Source of the DNA: Micromonospora echinaurantiaca
GTDB taxonomy: Bacteria > Actinomycetota > Actinomycetes > Mycobacteriales > Micromonosporaceae
NCBI RefSeq assembly: GCF_900090235.1
Contig: NZ_LT607750.1
Span: 62,001-126,000, forward strand
Reading direction: 5' to 3'
Length of the DNA stretch: 64,000 nucleotides
The notes beneath the pieces were generated by a model, which did no database searches, had not been told where the DNA came from, and saw only the letters and a program-made list of their open reading frames with translations. The position numbers were made by a program, and so were the translations under genes. This document shows positions 1 through 8,663 of the stretch, one piece after another; the first letter of the stretch is position 1, and every line of letters starts with the position of its first letter.

Positions 1-669
1 GGCCGGGTTGCCCTGGAGGGCACCGAACTGGGGGTCGCAGATCGGCCGGCTCCGCCCGTCGGGGAGCACCTCCCGGGGCACGGGTCCGCACACGATGTCC
101 CACGGGTACGACCGGCCGTCGGTGTACGGCGTCCCTCGTTCGGACAACTCGCCGTCGAAGCGGGGATAGATGAGGCGGTGCTTCGTCACGTACACGTAGC
201 GCGGCTTGGCGTCGGCCGTGGAGAGGCCACGTTCGGCGACGAAGGTGGGTTCGATGCGGATCACCTGGCGGTCCAGGCTGCGGTCGACGGCGTCGGTGAC
301 GTCGAACGACATCGGCACCGGTGCGGTGGAGTGGCCCAGCATCGCGATGGGCGCGGCGACGTCGACGCCGGCCACCGCCTTGACCTGCTCGTACTGTTCC
401 GTGGTGATGCCGCCGAAGAGGCCGGAGAGGTAGTTCGGGCGGACCAGCCGCCGCTCGACCTCCAGTGGGGTGCGCGTCCCCTGCGGACGGACCAGGATGT
501 CGTAGGCGGCCCGGGTGTTCCGCTCGACGGTCCCGGTGACATCCAAACGCGAGGTGGCGGTGGCCCCGGTCAGGGCGACGAACCCGGTGGTCGCCACCAG
601 TACCCCGACCAGCAGGGCCACCGACCGCCCCGCACGGCCGCGAAGCTGCCTCCAGACGAAGCTGAGCAT
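1..669 (-). CDS. FtsX-type ABC transporter permease, N-terminal part (cut by window edge)
   Basis: This is the first 223 codons of a minus-strand gene that runs off the left edge. The product begins MLSFVWRQLRGRAGRS and has one N-terminal membrane segment (about residues 15-37) followed by an extracytoplasmic region. It is nearly the same as the N-terminus of the complete permease at 1402-4242, including VRPNYLSG and PIAMLGHST, so the two are recent paralogues. The start ATG has GGGGAGG upstream on the coding strand. By family this is a permease of the MacB/FtsX type, which needs an ATPase subunit that is not in view. It is transcribed divergently from the PadR gene, with a palindrome between them that suggests PadR control (inference). 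Confidence 0.85.
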   Translation of the reverse strand, partial: MLSFVWRQLRGRAGRSVALLVGVLVATTGFVALTGATATSRLDVTGTVERNTRAAYDILVRPQGTRTPLEVERRLVRPNYLSGLFGGITTEQYEQVKAVAGVDVAAPIAMLGHSTAPVPMSFDVTDAVDRSLDRQVIRIEPTFVAERGLSTADAKPRYVYVTKHRLIYPRFDGELSERGTPYTDGRSYPWDIVCGPVPREVLPDGRSRPICDPQFGALQGNPA

Positions 670-708
670 GTCGCGCCTCCCCGTGTGCTGCCCACACTCT
701 GCGCGATA

Positions 709-721
709 CATTGTGACAATG
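709..721. promoter_or_regulatory. Candidate PadR operator (palindrome)
   Basis: The 13-base sequence CATTGTGACAATG is a perfect palindrome around one central base. It lies between the divergent FtsX-type permease and the padR-like gene, 24 bases before the padR start. PadR-family repressors usually bind such dyads near their own promoter and that of a neighbouring transporter. Binding is inferred, not shown. Confidence 0.6.
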
Positions 722-744
722 CAAGACCCCGACCCGGAGGTGAC

Positions 745-1350
745 ATGGCGATCCAGCACGCCGTCCTGGCCCTGCTCGCCCACGGCCCCAGCCACGGCTA
801 CCAGCTCAAGGGCGCGTTCGAGGCCGCCGTCGGCCCGCAGTGGGGGCCGCTGAACATCGGCCACCTCTACCAGATCCTGGACCGGCTCTCCCGGGACGGC
901 CTGGTCGTCTCGGCGCGCGAGCCGCAGCCGGTCAAGCCCGACCGGGTGGTCTACGAGATCACCCCCGACGGCCGGGCCGAGCTGGGCCGCTGGCTGTCCG
1001 AACCGAGCCCGCGCAGCGGCGGCTTCCGGGACGACTTCTTCCTCAAGGTCACCGCCGCCGCCCGGACGGGCGCGCCGGAGACGGTGCGGTCCGTCCTGGC
1101 GAACCAGCGCGGGCACCTGATGCGGGAGCTGCGCAACCTCGACGGGCTGCGTCGGGGCGCCACCGACCCGGTGGTCGGGCTGCTGCTCTCGGCCGCCAGC
1201 CGGCACGTCGAGGCCGACCTGGCCTTCGTCGACGACGCCGAGTCGGCGCTGCTCGCCGACGGTGGCGCGACGCTCGCCGCGCTGGCACTCGACCGCCCGG
1301 CGGCCACGGACCGGGACGAGGGCGTGGGACCGAGCCGGGCGGCCGGCTGA
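745..1350 (+). CDS. PadR family transcriptional regulator
   Basis: A 201-residue PadR-like protein. The N-terminal winged helix (about residues 1-85) has the family signature AVLALLAHGPSHGYQLKGAFE, then LNIGHLYQILDRLSRDGLV and VYEITPDGRAELGRWL. The C-terminal half is helical, as in Vir_act_alpha_C-type PadR proteins that dimerise. The ATG at 745 is chosen because GGAGG lies five bases upstream; the reading frame is open much further upstream but that region has no start signal and overlaps the divergent gene. PadR repressors commonly control adjacent drug or lipid transporters, which fits the two flanking permeases. The operator palindrome at 709-721 suggests autoregulation (inference). Confidence 0.9.
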   Translation: MAIQHAVLALLAHGPSHGYQLKGAFEAAVGPQWGPLNIGHLYQILDRLSRDGLVVSAREPQPVKPDRVVYEITPDGRAELGRWLSEPSPRSGGFRDDFFLKVTAAARTGAPETVRSVLANQRGHLMRELRNLDGLRRGATDPVVGLLLSAASRHVEADLAFVDDAESALLADGGATLAALALDRPAATDRDEGVGPSRAAG

Positions 1351-1382
1351 CGACAAACCCGATCCGCCCGCCAGGCCAGCGC

Positions 1383-1401
1383 GACCGCCGCGCCGGCGGT
1401 C
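1383..1401. terminator. Short hairpin between convergent genes
   Basis: GACCGCC-GCGCC-GGCGGTC forms a 7-bp stem with a 5-base loop in the 51-base gap between the convergent padR-like gene and the permease. It is a plausible bidirectional terminator, but there is no T-run. Confidence 0.4.
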
Positions 1402-4242
1402 TCACTCTTCCGCCAGTAGTCGTGCCGTGGGTAGGCGGCGTAGCAGCGTGGCGGGTGCCAGCGCCGCGGTGGCGGTGAGCAGTACGCCGCTCGCCGCGGT
1501 GAGCCCGGCGACCAGGATCAGTGCGCCGGGGAGGTCGCCGACGAGCCAGGCCGCGCCGGTCATGCCGAGTGCCGCGCCGGTGAGTGCGCCGAGTGTGCCG
1601 AGGAGTAGTCCTTCGTAGCCGATGAGCCGGCCGAGTTCGAGGTCGGTCCAGCCGGTGGCGCGCAGGGCGGCCAGTTCGGTCGCCCGGTCGCGGATGTTGA
1701 GGTAGAGCACGTCGGCGACGGCGGCGGCGCCGAGTAGCACGGTCGCGGCGGCGGCGAGGGCGTCGGCGCCGCGCACGGTGAGTGCGACGGTGTCGCCGAG
1801 GAGGTTGCCGACGATCGCGCCGTGAAAGGCGTAGCTGACGGCGGCCACGACGGTGAGTGCCGCCACGCCGATGGCCAGGGCGCCGGCGCCGAGCAGGGTG
1901 CGCCCGGGGGTGCGCACCAGGTTGACCAGGGCCAGGCTCAGCAGGGTGCGGGGTCGGCGTACCCAGCCGGCGGTGGCGACCGGTGGGCGCAGGGCGGCGG
2001 CGGGGTGGGCGCGTGCGGCCCGCAGGGCCGGCGTCAGGCCGGCGACCAGCGCGAGCAGCAGGGCCACCGGTACGGCGAGCAGCGCCCGCCGCCAGTCGAC
2101 GTCGATGCCGAGCGCGGCGCCGAGCGGCCCGGTGAGCCCGATGGCGAGCAGCCCGGCCACCAGGCCCAGCAGCGCGACCTCGCCGAGGATCAGCGCGGCG
2201 ATGCGCCGGGCCGGCCAGCCGAGGCAGGCCAGCACGGCCAGCTCGGGGCGGCGGTCTCGGACGGCGGCGGAGACCGCGTTGCCGAGGAAGAGCCCGCAGA
2301 CCACCAGCACGAGCAGGAAGAGCACGGCGCTCTTGCGGTCGACCGCCTCGACGATGGTGGACGCCACCCCGAGCGCCGACCAGTTCTCGGTCAGCCGCAG
2401 CTCGGGTCGCCCGAACTCGCCCGCGGGCAGCGTGACGGTCTGCGGGGCCGGGGAGGAGCCGAGGGTGATGTCGACGTCCAGGCCGGTCGCCCGGTTGATC
2501 TGCTCGGCGATCAGCCGGACCCGCTCGGCGGCGGCCTCGTTGTAGCCGTCCACACCGGCGACCCGGACCCGGATCGCGCTGATCGGCGCGCCGCGCTGCG
2601 GGCTGTTGCCGCCCTCCAGCAGCTTCGGCACGCTGGCGAGGTTGGTGAGCACCAGCGGCGGCGCGGAGAGGTAGCCGGCCGGGTTGCCGCTCGGCTCCAG
2701 CGGTCGGCCGCCCAGTGCGGCGCGGCTGCGGTCGTCCGCCCCCTCGGCGCGCGGCGGCTCGTACGTCTCCAGCGGCACCTTGCTGAGCTCGCCGAAGCCG
2801 GTCAGCCGGTCAGGATCGAACACGCCCACCGCCCGCCAGTCGTGCAGGGCCTCGTCGCTGGGGATGACCAGCCGGCCCACCCGGCGCGAACCGGTGTCGT
2901 CGCTGAGCCAGGGCCGGGGCAGCAGGTTGATCTCCGTCCGGTCGCCGAAGACCGCCGGGTCGGGCGGTGACACGCGGGCGATGCGCAGGGTGCCGTCCGC
3001 CCCGCGCTCGTAGTCCACCGGGCCCGGCTGGGCGAGCACCTGGAGTTGGCCGCGGCAGCAGCTGTCGAAGGCGTCGTCACCGAGGCCGGCGGCGAGCATG
3101 CCCCGGTAGCTCTCCGCGAGGTCGATCTCGGCGCTGCCGGCCGGGGTCCCCTCGGCCCGCCGCAACGCCCCGTCCAGCACCGTGGGCGGCAGCCCCGCCG
3201 GGCGGGCCGTCGGCAGCCGGGTGAGGCGGGTGCGCACCGCGCCGTCCAGGAAGGGCCGGCTCGGGACCAGCGCCGGGACGCTCCGGTCGGGGACGAAGCC
3301 CGGAATCGAGGTGTCGGTGAGCGTGTCCGCCGCGTTCAGCGGACGGCCGTCGACCACCGCGTCGGCGAGGCCGACCAGGCGCTGCTCGGCGTCCGGGTCC
3401 ACGGCGGCGATCAGGAACGGCACGGTCAGCGTTTCCTCCAGCGCCAGCCGGCTGACCGTGGTGGGGCCGGGGTCCACGGCGCCGACGGCCGCGCCGAGCG
3501 CGCGGTGGGTCACCTCGAAACGGCCGTCGGGCAGCAGGCGAGCGGTGAGCACCCGCCAGATCTCTCGCTCCGACCAGCCGGGGTTGCCGACGACGACGGC
3601 GCTCCGCGGGTCGCAGACCGGCCGGCTGCTCCCGTCCGGCTGGACCTCGCGGGGGACCGCCCCGCACTCGTCGGACCAGGAGTGGACGCGACCGTCGGTG
3701 TACCGGGCCGAGTCCATCGTGTCCGGCTCGATGACCGGGTAGATCAGCGGGTACCGGGTGACGTACACGTACTCGGGCCTGCCCGGGGCGGTGGAGAGGC
3801 CCCGCTCGGCGACGTACGTGCGGTCGATCCGGATCACCTGGCGGTCCAGGGAGCGGTCGACGGCGTCGGTGAGGTCGACCGACATCGGCACGCGCGAGGT
3901 CGAGTGACCGAGCATCGCGATCGGGGCGGCCACCTCCACCCCGGCGACGGCCCGCACCCGCTCGTACTGCTGCAGCGTGATGCCGCCGTAGATGCCGGAG
4001 AGGTAGTTCGGGCGGACCAGCCGGTGCTCGGCCTCCAGCGCGGTACGCGCCCCCGTCGGGCGGACGAGGATGTCGTACGCGGACCGGGTCTCGCGCTCGA
4101 CGGCGCCGGTCACCTCCAGCCGGGAGGTGGTGGTGGCCCCGGTGAGGACGACGAACCCGGTGGTCGCCACCAGTACGCCGACCAGCAGCGCCACCGACCT
4201 GCCAGCACGGCCACGAAGTTGTCCCCACACCATCCGGAACAT
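1402..4242 (-). CDS. FtsX-type ABC transporter permease
   Basis: A 946-residue membrane protein. One membrane segment lies near residues 15-37, a large extracytoplasmic region follows to about residue 665, then three membrane segments with the FtsX signature (AAVRDRRPELAVLACLGWPARRI). A second FtsX-like block lies at the C-terminus (NIRDRATELAALRATGWT, LIGYEGLLLGTLGALTGAALG). This layout is that of MacB/FtsX-like exporters with two permease repeats. The start ATG at 4242 has GGGGAGG upstream and matches the paralogue at 1-669. No ATP-binding subunit is visible next to it. The upstream region carries a degenerate copy of the palindrome found before the padR-like gene, so the duplication included the control region. 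Confidence 0.9.
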   Translation of the reverse strand: MFRMVWGQLRGRAGRSVALLVGVLVATTGFVVLTGATTTSRLEVTGAVERETRSAYDILVRPTGARTALEAEHRLVRPNYLSGIYGGITLQQYERVRAVAGVEVAAPIAMLGHSTSRVPMSVDLTDAVDRSLDRQVIRIDRTYVAERGLSTAPGRPEYVYVTRYPLIYPVIEPDTMDSARYTDGRVHSWSDECGAVPREVQPDGSSRPVCDPRSAVVVGNPGWSEREIWRVLTARLLPDGRFEVTHRALGAAVGAVDPGPTTVSRLALEETLTVPFLIAAVDPDAEQRLVGLADAVVDGRPLNAADTLTDTSIPGFVPDRSVPALVPSRPFLDGAVRTRLTRLPTARPAGLPPTVLDGALRRAEGTPAGSAEIDLAESYRGMLAAGLGDDAFDSCCRGQLQVLAQPGPVDYERGADGTLRIARVSPPDPAVFGDRTEINLLPRPWLSDDTGSRRVGRLVIPSDEALHDWRAVGVFDPDRLTGFGELSKVPLETYEPPRAEGADDRSRAALGGRPLEPSGNPAGYLSAPPLVLTNLASVPKLLEGGNSPQRGAPISAIRVRVAGVDGYNEAAAERVRLIAEQINRATGLDVDITLGSSPAPQTVTLPAGEFGRPELRLTENWSALGVASTIVEAVDRKSAVLFLLVLVVCGLFLGNAVSAAVRDRRPELAVLACLGWPARRIAALILGEVALLGLVAGLLAIGLTGPLGAALGIDVDWRRALLAVPVALLLALVAGLTPALRAARAHPAAALRPPVATAGWVRRPRTLLSLALVNLVRTPGRTLLGAGALAIGVAALTVVAAVSYAFHGAIVGNLLGDTVALTVRGADALAAAATVLLGAAAVADVLYLNIRDRATELAALRATGWTDLELGRLIGYEGLLLGTLGALTGAALGMTGAAWLVGDLPGALILVAGLTAASGVLLTATAALAPATLLRRLPTARLLAEE

Positions 4243-4282
4243 GTCGCGCCTCCCCGTGTGCTGCACCACACTCTGCGCGATA

Positions 4283-4295
4283 CATTGCGACAATG
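4283..4295. promoter_or_regulatory. Degenerate copy of candidate PadR operator
   Basis: CATTGCGACAATG differs by one base from the palindrome at 709-721 and lies at the same place relative to the start of the paralogous permease. Flanking bases (CTCTGCGCGATA before, CAAG after) are also shared. The pair suggests that one PadR protein controls both permease genes. Confidence 0.5.
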
Positions 4296-4334
4296 CAAGG
4301 CCGGTTCCGCCGGGCCGGGCAAGGCCCGTGGCGG

Positions 4335-5444
4335 TCAGTCCACCGGCAGCCGGCGCAGGAAACGCTCGCCCAGCGCGGCCACCTGGCCCGCGTCCAGCTC
4401 CGCCGCCGGGCCGGCGACGGTCACCTCGGCCGTGGCCACGCCGGGCACCTCGGTGTCCCGCCAGCCGCCCACGAACCAGACCTTCTCCTGCTCGGCGAGG
4501 GCGAGGTTGGCGTCGTTCAGGGCGTCCGCCGGATGCGGCAGCCAGAGCCGGAACTGGTGGGTGTGCGGGGGCGCCGGGAACACCCGCGCGCCGGGCAGGC
4601 CGGCCAGGGCCGTGGCCACCGTGCGGGCGTGCGCCACGTAACCGGCCAGCCGGGGCAGCTCGTGGGTCAGGCCGGCGAGCGCGGCCAGCGCCACCGGCCA
4701 CTGCTGGAACAGCGTGCCGCCGTGTCGGTGCCGCCAGGCCCGGGCGTACGCGACCAGCTCGGCGGAGCCGGCCAGGGCGGCGCCGGAGTGCCCGCCGAGC
4801 GACTTGTAGAACGAGACGTAGGTGCTGTCGGCGAGCCCGGCGATTTCGGCCAGCGAGTGCCCGAGGTGGGTGGTGGACTCCCAGAGCCGGGCGCCGTCCA
4901 GGTGCACCCGGGCGCCCCCGGCCCGGGCCGCGTCGACCACCGCGACCAGCTCGTCCCAGCTCGGCAGGACGAAGCCGACGTCGCGCAGCGGCAACTCCAG
5001 CAGCAGCGTGCCGATCGGCTCGTCCACCGCCGCCACCTCCTCCGCCGTGGGGTTGCGCGGGGCGTCGGTGGTGGAGATCGCGCGCAGGCCGCCGAGCACC
5101 GCGTACGCGTCCCGCTCGTGCAGTACTGGGTGACTCAGCGGGTGCAGCCCGACCGTTGTCCGGCCGGTCAGCTCCGCGCCGTACCGCATCGCGACCTGCT
5201 GCGCCATGGTGCCGCTCGGGAAGAACGCGACGGCCTCCGTGCCGAGCAGCTCGGCGACCCGGCGCTCCAGCTCCGCGACCGCGCCGCCCTCGGCGTAGTA
5301 ATCGGGCAGCGCGTCGTCGGTGGCCATCGCGCTCAGCGTGGCGAGCTGCTCGGCGACCGAGTCCGGCCGTACGCCGGAGAGCACGGTGTCGCAGCCGCGC
5401 AGCGCGGTCAGCCGGCGGACCCGTTGGGCGTACGCGTCGGTCAT
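4335..5444 (-). CDS. Threonine aldolase family protein (beta-eliminating lyase fold)
   Basis: A 369-residue pyridoxal phosphate enzyme resembling low-specificity L-threonine aldolase, which splits L-threonine or L-allo-threonine to glycine and acetaldehyde. The fold-type I pattern is seen: an early AVAFFPSGTMAQQ segment for the phosphate site, HLDGARLWES with the Asp that pairs with the PLP ring, and SFYKSLGG with the Schiff-base lysine. Length is close to the family norm. The ATG overlaps the stop of the upstream aminotransferase by four bases (ATGA), so the two are translationally coupled. Substrate identity cannot be told from sequence. Confidence 0.85.
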   Translation of the reverse strand: MTDAYAQRVRRLTALRGCDTVLSGVRPDSVAEQLATLSAMATDDALPDYYAEGGAVAELERRVAELLGTEAVAFFPSGTMAQQVAMRYGAELTGRTTVGLHPLSHPVLHERDAYAVLGGLRAISTTDAPRNPTAEEVAAVDEPIGTLLLELPLRDVGFVLPSWDELVAVVDAARAGGARVHLDGARLWESTTHLGHSLAEIAGLADSTYVSFYKSLGGHSGAALAGSAELVAYARAWRHRHGGTLFQQWPVALAALAGLTHELPRLAGYVAHARTVATALAGLPGARVFPAPPHTHQFRLWLPHPADALNDANLALAEQEKVWFVGGWRDTEVPGVATAEVTVAGPAAELDAGQVAALGERFLRRLPVD

Positions 5445-6640
5445 CGCGTCGCCGCCAGCCGGCGCAGCCGGGTGACCGCCTCGGTGAGCACCTCCGGGCG
5501 CTTGCAGAAGGCGAACCGGACCAGGCGCCGGCCCGCCTCCGGGTCGTCGTAGAAGACCTGGGTCGGTACGCCCACCACGCCGCACCGCTCGGGCAGCGAC
5601 CGGCAGAACTCCACCCCGTCCCGCCCGCCCAGGGCGGTGACGTCGGCGGTGACGAAGTACGTGCCCTCCGGCGCGAGCACCTCGAACCCGGCGTCGGTCA
5701 GCCCGCCGACCAGTTGGTCCCGGCGGGCCTGCAGGCCGGCCCGGAAGTCGGCGAAGTAGTCGTCGGGCAGGGTCAGCGCCACCGCGACCGCCGGTTGCAG
5801 CGGTGCGGCGTTGACGAAGGTGAGGAACTGCTTCACCCGCAGCACCGCGGAGACCAGCGCGGCCGGACCGCTGACCCAGCCCACCTTCCAGCCGGTGCAG
5901 GAGAACGTCTTGCCCGCCGAGGAGATGCGCAGCGTCCGCTCGCGCATCCAGGGCAGGGTGGCCAGCGGCACGTGCGGGGCGTTCGCGTCGGTGAAGACCA
6001 GGTGCTCGTAGACCTCGTCGGTCACCGCGTACGCGCCGTGTTCCTGGCACAGTTCCGCGACCAGGGCCAGCTCGGCGGGGGTGAAGACCTTGCCGGTCGG
6101 GTTGTGCGGCGAGTTCAGCAGCACCAGCCGAGTACGCGGGCCGAACGCCGCGCGCAGGGCGGCCGGGTCGAAGGCGTACCGGCCGTCGGGGCCGGGACGC
6201 AGCGTGACCGGGCGCCGGACCGCGCCGGCCAGCGCGATCGAGGCGGCGTACGAGTCGTAGTAGGGCTCGAAGCAGACCACCTCGTCGCCCGGCTCGCAGA
6301 GCGCCAGGATGCTCGCCGCGATCGCCTCGGTGGCGCCCGCGGTCACCACGATCTCGCCGTCCGGGTCGTACTCCAGCCCCCAGAACCGCCGCTGGTGCGC
6401 GGCCACCGCGGCACGCAGGTCCGGGACGCCCGGACCGGGCGGATACTGGTTCTGCCCGGCGCGCAGCGCCTCGGCCGCGGCGGCCAGCATCTCCGGCGGG
6501 CCGTCGGTGTCCGGGAAGCCCTGGCCGAGGTTGACCGCGCCGGTGCGCACGGCCAGGGCGGACATCTCGGCGAAGATGGTCGTCCCGAACGGGCGCATCC
6601 GCGCCACCAGCGGGTCGACCTGGGCGGGGGTGGTCGTCAC
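5441..6640 (-). CDS. Class I/II pyridoxal phosphate aminotransferase
   Basis: A 399-residue fold-type I aminotransferase. Recognisable stretches are VNLGQGFPDTDGPP, QYPPGPGVPDLR, NSPHNPTGKV (substrate and cofactor binding), TDEVYEHLVF, and SSAGKTFSCTGWKVGW with the catalytic lysine. The pattern is that of the kynurenine/methionine aminotransferase (YbdL) and N-succinyldiaminopimelate aminotransferase (DapC) group; the precise substrate is uncertain. The start is a GTG at 6640. It is the first gene of a two-gene operon with the aldolase-like enzyme, which suggests joint amino-acid metabolism (inference). Confidence 0.88.
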   Translation of the reverse strand: MTTTPAQVDPLVARMRPFGTTIFAEMSALAVRTGAVNLGQGFPDTDGPPEMLAAAAEALRAGQNQYPPGPGVPDLRAAVAAHQRRFWGLEYDPDGEIVVTAGATEAIAASILALCEPGDEVVCFEPYYDSYAASIALAGAVRRPVTLRPGPDGRYAFDPAALRAAFGPRTRLVLLNSPHNPTGKVFTPAELALVAELCQEHGAYAVTDEVYEHLVFTDANAPHVPLATLPWMRERTLRISSAGKTFSCTGWKVGWVSGPAALVSAVLRVKQFLTFVNAAPLQPAVAVALTLPDDYFADFRAGLQARRDQLVGGLTDAGFEVLAPEGTYFVTADVTALGGRDGVEFCRSLPERCGVVGVPTQVFYDDPEAGRRLVRFAFCKRPEVLTEAVTRLRRLAATR

Positions 6641-6683
6641 GCCGCCAGCCTACGGACCACCGGCGCGGCTTCAACCCCTCGCC

Positions 6684-7517
6684 TCAGCCGGTGCAGTTCA
6701 CCCAGTACAGCCGCTCGTCCGTCACGACGGTGCGCCCGTCGACGGTGATCCGGCAGCTGATCGGAGCCCGATGGTCGTGGTTCGCCAGGACCATCACCCG
6801 GCCGGCGTCGTGCATCCGCAGGCTCCGCCGCCACGGCAGCGTGACCTGCTCGACCTGGATGAAGTCGCCGTTGGCGTCGTAGTACTCCAGGTCCGCGGGG
6901 CCGCGCCCGGTCACCTCGTACACCACGGTGACGTCGCCCGGCCCGTCGGACGGGGTCAGCGCCGGCCGTACCGTCGGGCGCGTCTGGGTCGGCCAGGCCT
7001 CCGGCTCGTCGTAGTCGTAGTACGGGTCGTAGGTCTCCTGGGCGTACGGGTCGTCCGGGTAGGGGGTGTCGGCGCTGTAGATGAGGCCGGCGACGCCGAG
7101 GCAGGCGCAGAGCCCGAACGCGAGGACGGTGGTCACGGCGACGATGACGCCGACCACCGTCGACCGGTTGCCCGAGCGGGCCGGGGCCGGCGGCACGTAC
7201 GGCGGCGGGTAGCCGGGCGGCAGGTGGCCCGGCGGGTACCAGGCCGGCCCCGGGGCGCCGGCCGGCGGCGGGAAGCCCGGCGGGGCGCCGGCCGGGCCCG
7301 GCGTGCCGGGTGGCGTCCACGGGCCGGGCGCCGCCCAGGGCTGGGGCGGCGGCGTCGGGTCCGGCGGGGTCCACGGCGGCGGCGTGTCCGGGCCGGGTGC
7401 CGCCGGCGGGCCGGACACGGCGGCGTCGGGTGCGGCCGGTCCGGTGGACGGCGCGGGGTCGGGTGCGGCCGGTCCGGTGGACGGGGTGGGGTCTGGGGGC
7501 GGCGGGGCCTCGGACAT
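6684..7517 (-). CDS. MmpS-like membrane-anchored protein with Pro-rich N-terminus
   Basis: A 277-residue protein in three parts: about 112 residues very rich in Pro, Gly and Ala, one membrane segment (STVVGVIVAVTTVLAFGLCACLGVAGLI), and an acidic linker leading to an outside domain. The last 85 residues (VTVVYEVTGRGPADLEYYDANGD, LPWRRSLRM, CRITVDGRTVV) match the pattern of the mycobacterial MmpS family, which assists MmpL lipid exporters. No MmpL gene is nearby. The ATG at 7517 is preferred over upstream in-frame codons because GGAG lies nine bases before it and the sequence parallels the start of the paralogue at 7728-8432. Confidence 0.75.
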   Translation of the reverse strand: MSEAPPPPDPTPSTGPAAPDPAPSTGPAAPDAAVSGPPAAPGPDTPPPWTPPDPTPPPQPWAAPGPWTPPGTPGPAGAPPGFPPPAGAPGPAWYPPGHLPPGYPPPYVPPAPARSGNRSTVVGVIVAVTTVLAFGLCACLGVAGLIYSADTPYPDDPYAQETYDPYYDYDEPEAWPTQTRPTVRPALTPSDGPGDVTVVYEVTGRGPADLEYYDANGDFIQVEQVTLPWRRSLRMHDAGRVMVLANHDHRAPISCRITVDGRTVVTDERLYWVNCTG

Positions 7518-7727
7518 GGGGTCAGCTCCGGTGGGGCGGGTGGGGGCGTCCGCGACGCCGGTGGCGGCGTACCGGCGCTGCAAGCCGGCGGCTCAATGTA
7601 CGCGGACGGACCGCGTGATGGGCGGCACCGGGACGCCGCTGACTGTGGAGGCCGGGGTGGGGCGGTCAGAGGGTGTCGTATGCGATCCGTCCGCGCAACC
7701 CTGTTGATCAGCCCGGCGGATGAGCTG

Positions 7728-8432
7728 TCACGCCGCGCCGAAGCAGCTGGCCCGCCACGCGCCGCGGCCGGCCGTCTCGGTCGCCGCCGGGCTGCCGTCC
7801 ACGGTGACCGAACAGGAGACCGACCAGCTCGCGTCGTCGGGTTTGCTGGCCTGCACCATCACCAGGTCGAGCCGGTCGGTACGGACGCTGGTGCGCCACG
7901 GCAGCCGCACCGCGTCCAGCCAGATCGGCGCGCCGTTGGCGTCGTGGTAGAGGATGTCGGCCGCGCCCCGCCCGGTCACCTCGTAGACCACCCGGATCCG
8001 ACCCGGTCCCTGCGACGGGGTGGCCGCCGGGCTGGCCGAGGGGCTCGGTGACGCGGAGACGCCCGGCGGCGGCACGTCGCCGGCCTCGGTGCCCAACTCG
8101 CCGGTCGTCGACTCGATTTGCGGCCGGTCGTCGGGGCGGAGCAGCTCGTAGCCACCGAACCCCAGCCCGGCGGCGAGGACGAGCACGCCGGCGAGCACGG
8201 CGGCCAGCGGCCCGCGCCGGGACCGGCGGCGGCCCGCGGAACCGCCGCCACCGGCCTCGGCGGCAGTGGGCCGCGGTGCCGGCGGATCGGTGTACAGCGG
8301 GGTGGCGGGGATCCACGGGTCCGGCTGTGCCGCGTGTCCCGGGTCGGGCCGCGGGTCGAGCGGCGCCCAGGGGCGCGGCTCGGCCGCCGGGGGCCGGGTC
8401 GGCGGATCGGTGGGCGGGGTCGTCTCGGACAC
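7728..8432 (-). CDS. MmpS-like membrane-anchored protein, paralogue
   Basis: A 234-residue paralogue of the preceding protein with the same plan: a Pro-rich cytoplasmic N-terminus, a basic patch, one membrane segment (GPLAAVLAGVLVLAAGLGFGGYELL), a Thr/Ser/Pro-rich linker and a C-terminal domain (IRVVYEVTGRGAADILYHDANG, LPWRTSVRT, CSVTVDGS). Both C-terminal domains keep two Cys that could form a disulfide. It starts at a GTG with GGAG upstream. About 210 bases separate the two genes, so they may have separate promoters. A role in envelope transport is an inference from the MmpS likeness. Confidence 0.75.
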   Translation of the reverse strand: MSETTPPTDPPTRPPAAEPRPWAPLDPRPDPGHAAQPDPWIPATPLYTDPPAPRPTAAEAGGGGSAGRRRSRRGPLAAVLAGVLVLAAGLGFGGYELLRPDDRPQIESTTGELGTEAGDVPPPGVSASPSPSASPAATPSQGPGRIRVVYEVTGRGAADILYHDANGAPIWLDAVRLPWRTSVRTDRLDLVMVQASKPDDASWSVSCSVTVDGSPAATETAGRGAWRASCFGAA

Positions 8433-8650
8433 GGTCGCTCCAGGTGCCGGGTCAGGTGCACCGGCGCGCCTACGGGGAACGCCGGCCCGGGCGAGCCTGT
8501 CGTACCGCCGCCGGGGTCCGCAACCCGGCCTCCGCGTCGGCCGACCTGGTGCGGGGTGTTTGCCCGGTTAGTCCACAATTTCGACCTGATCGCTCAAGTT
8601 CAGTGATCGTATACCCGGCTTTCGAGCACACCTGGTGAGCGATACTGGGT

Positions 8651-8656
8651 TAGGCT
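8651..8656 (+). promoter_or_regulatory. Leaderless -10 box of glmS
   Basis: TAGGCT stands seven bases before the ATG at 8664, and there is no Shine-Dalgarno sequence. This spacing puts the transcription start at or beside the start codon, as in actinobacterial leaderless genes. Confidence 0.6.
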
Positions 8657-8663
8657 GCCACCC

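Noticed and set aside
178..744. Long upstream extension of the padR-like reading frame
   Set aside because: It overlaps the divergent permease gene on the other strand, and the conserved PadR domain with a good ribosome binding site begins at 745.
3046..4641. Long plus-strand frame across the permease gene
   Set aside because: It is the antisense shadow of the FtsX-type permease: Arg/Gly/Val-rich with no domain.
7703..7710. GTTGATCA sequence near the end of an MmpS-like gene
   Set aside because: The octamer matches the arms of the inverted-repeat family, but there is no second arm and no following GGTT.
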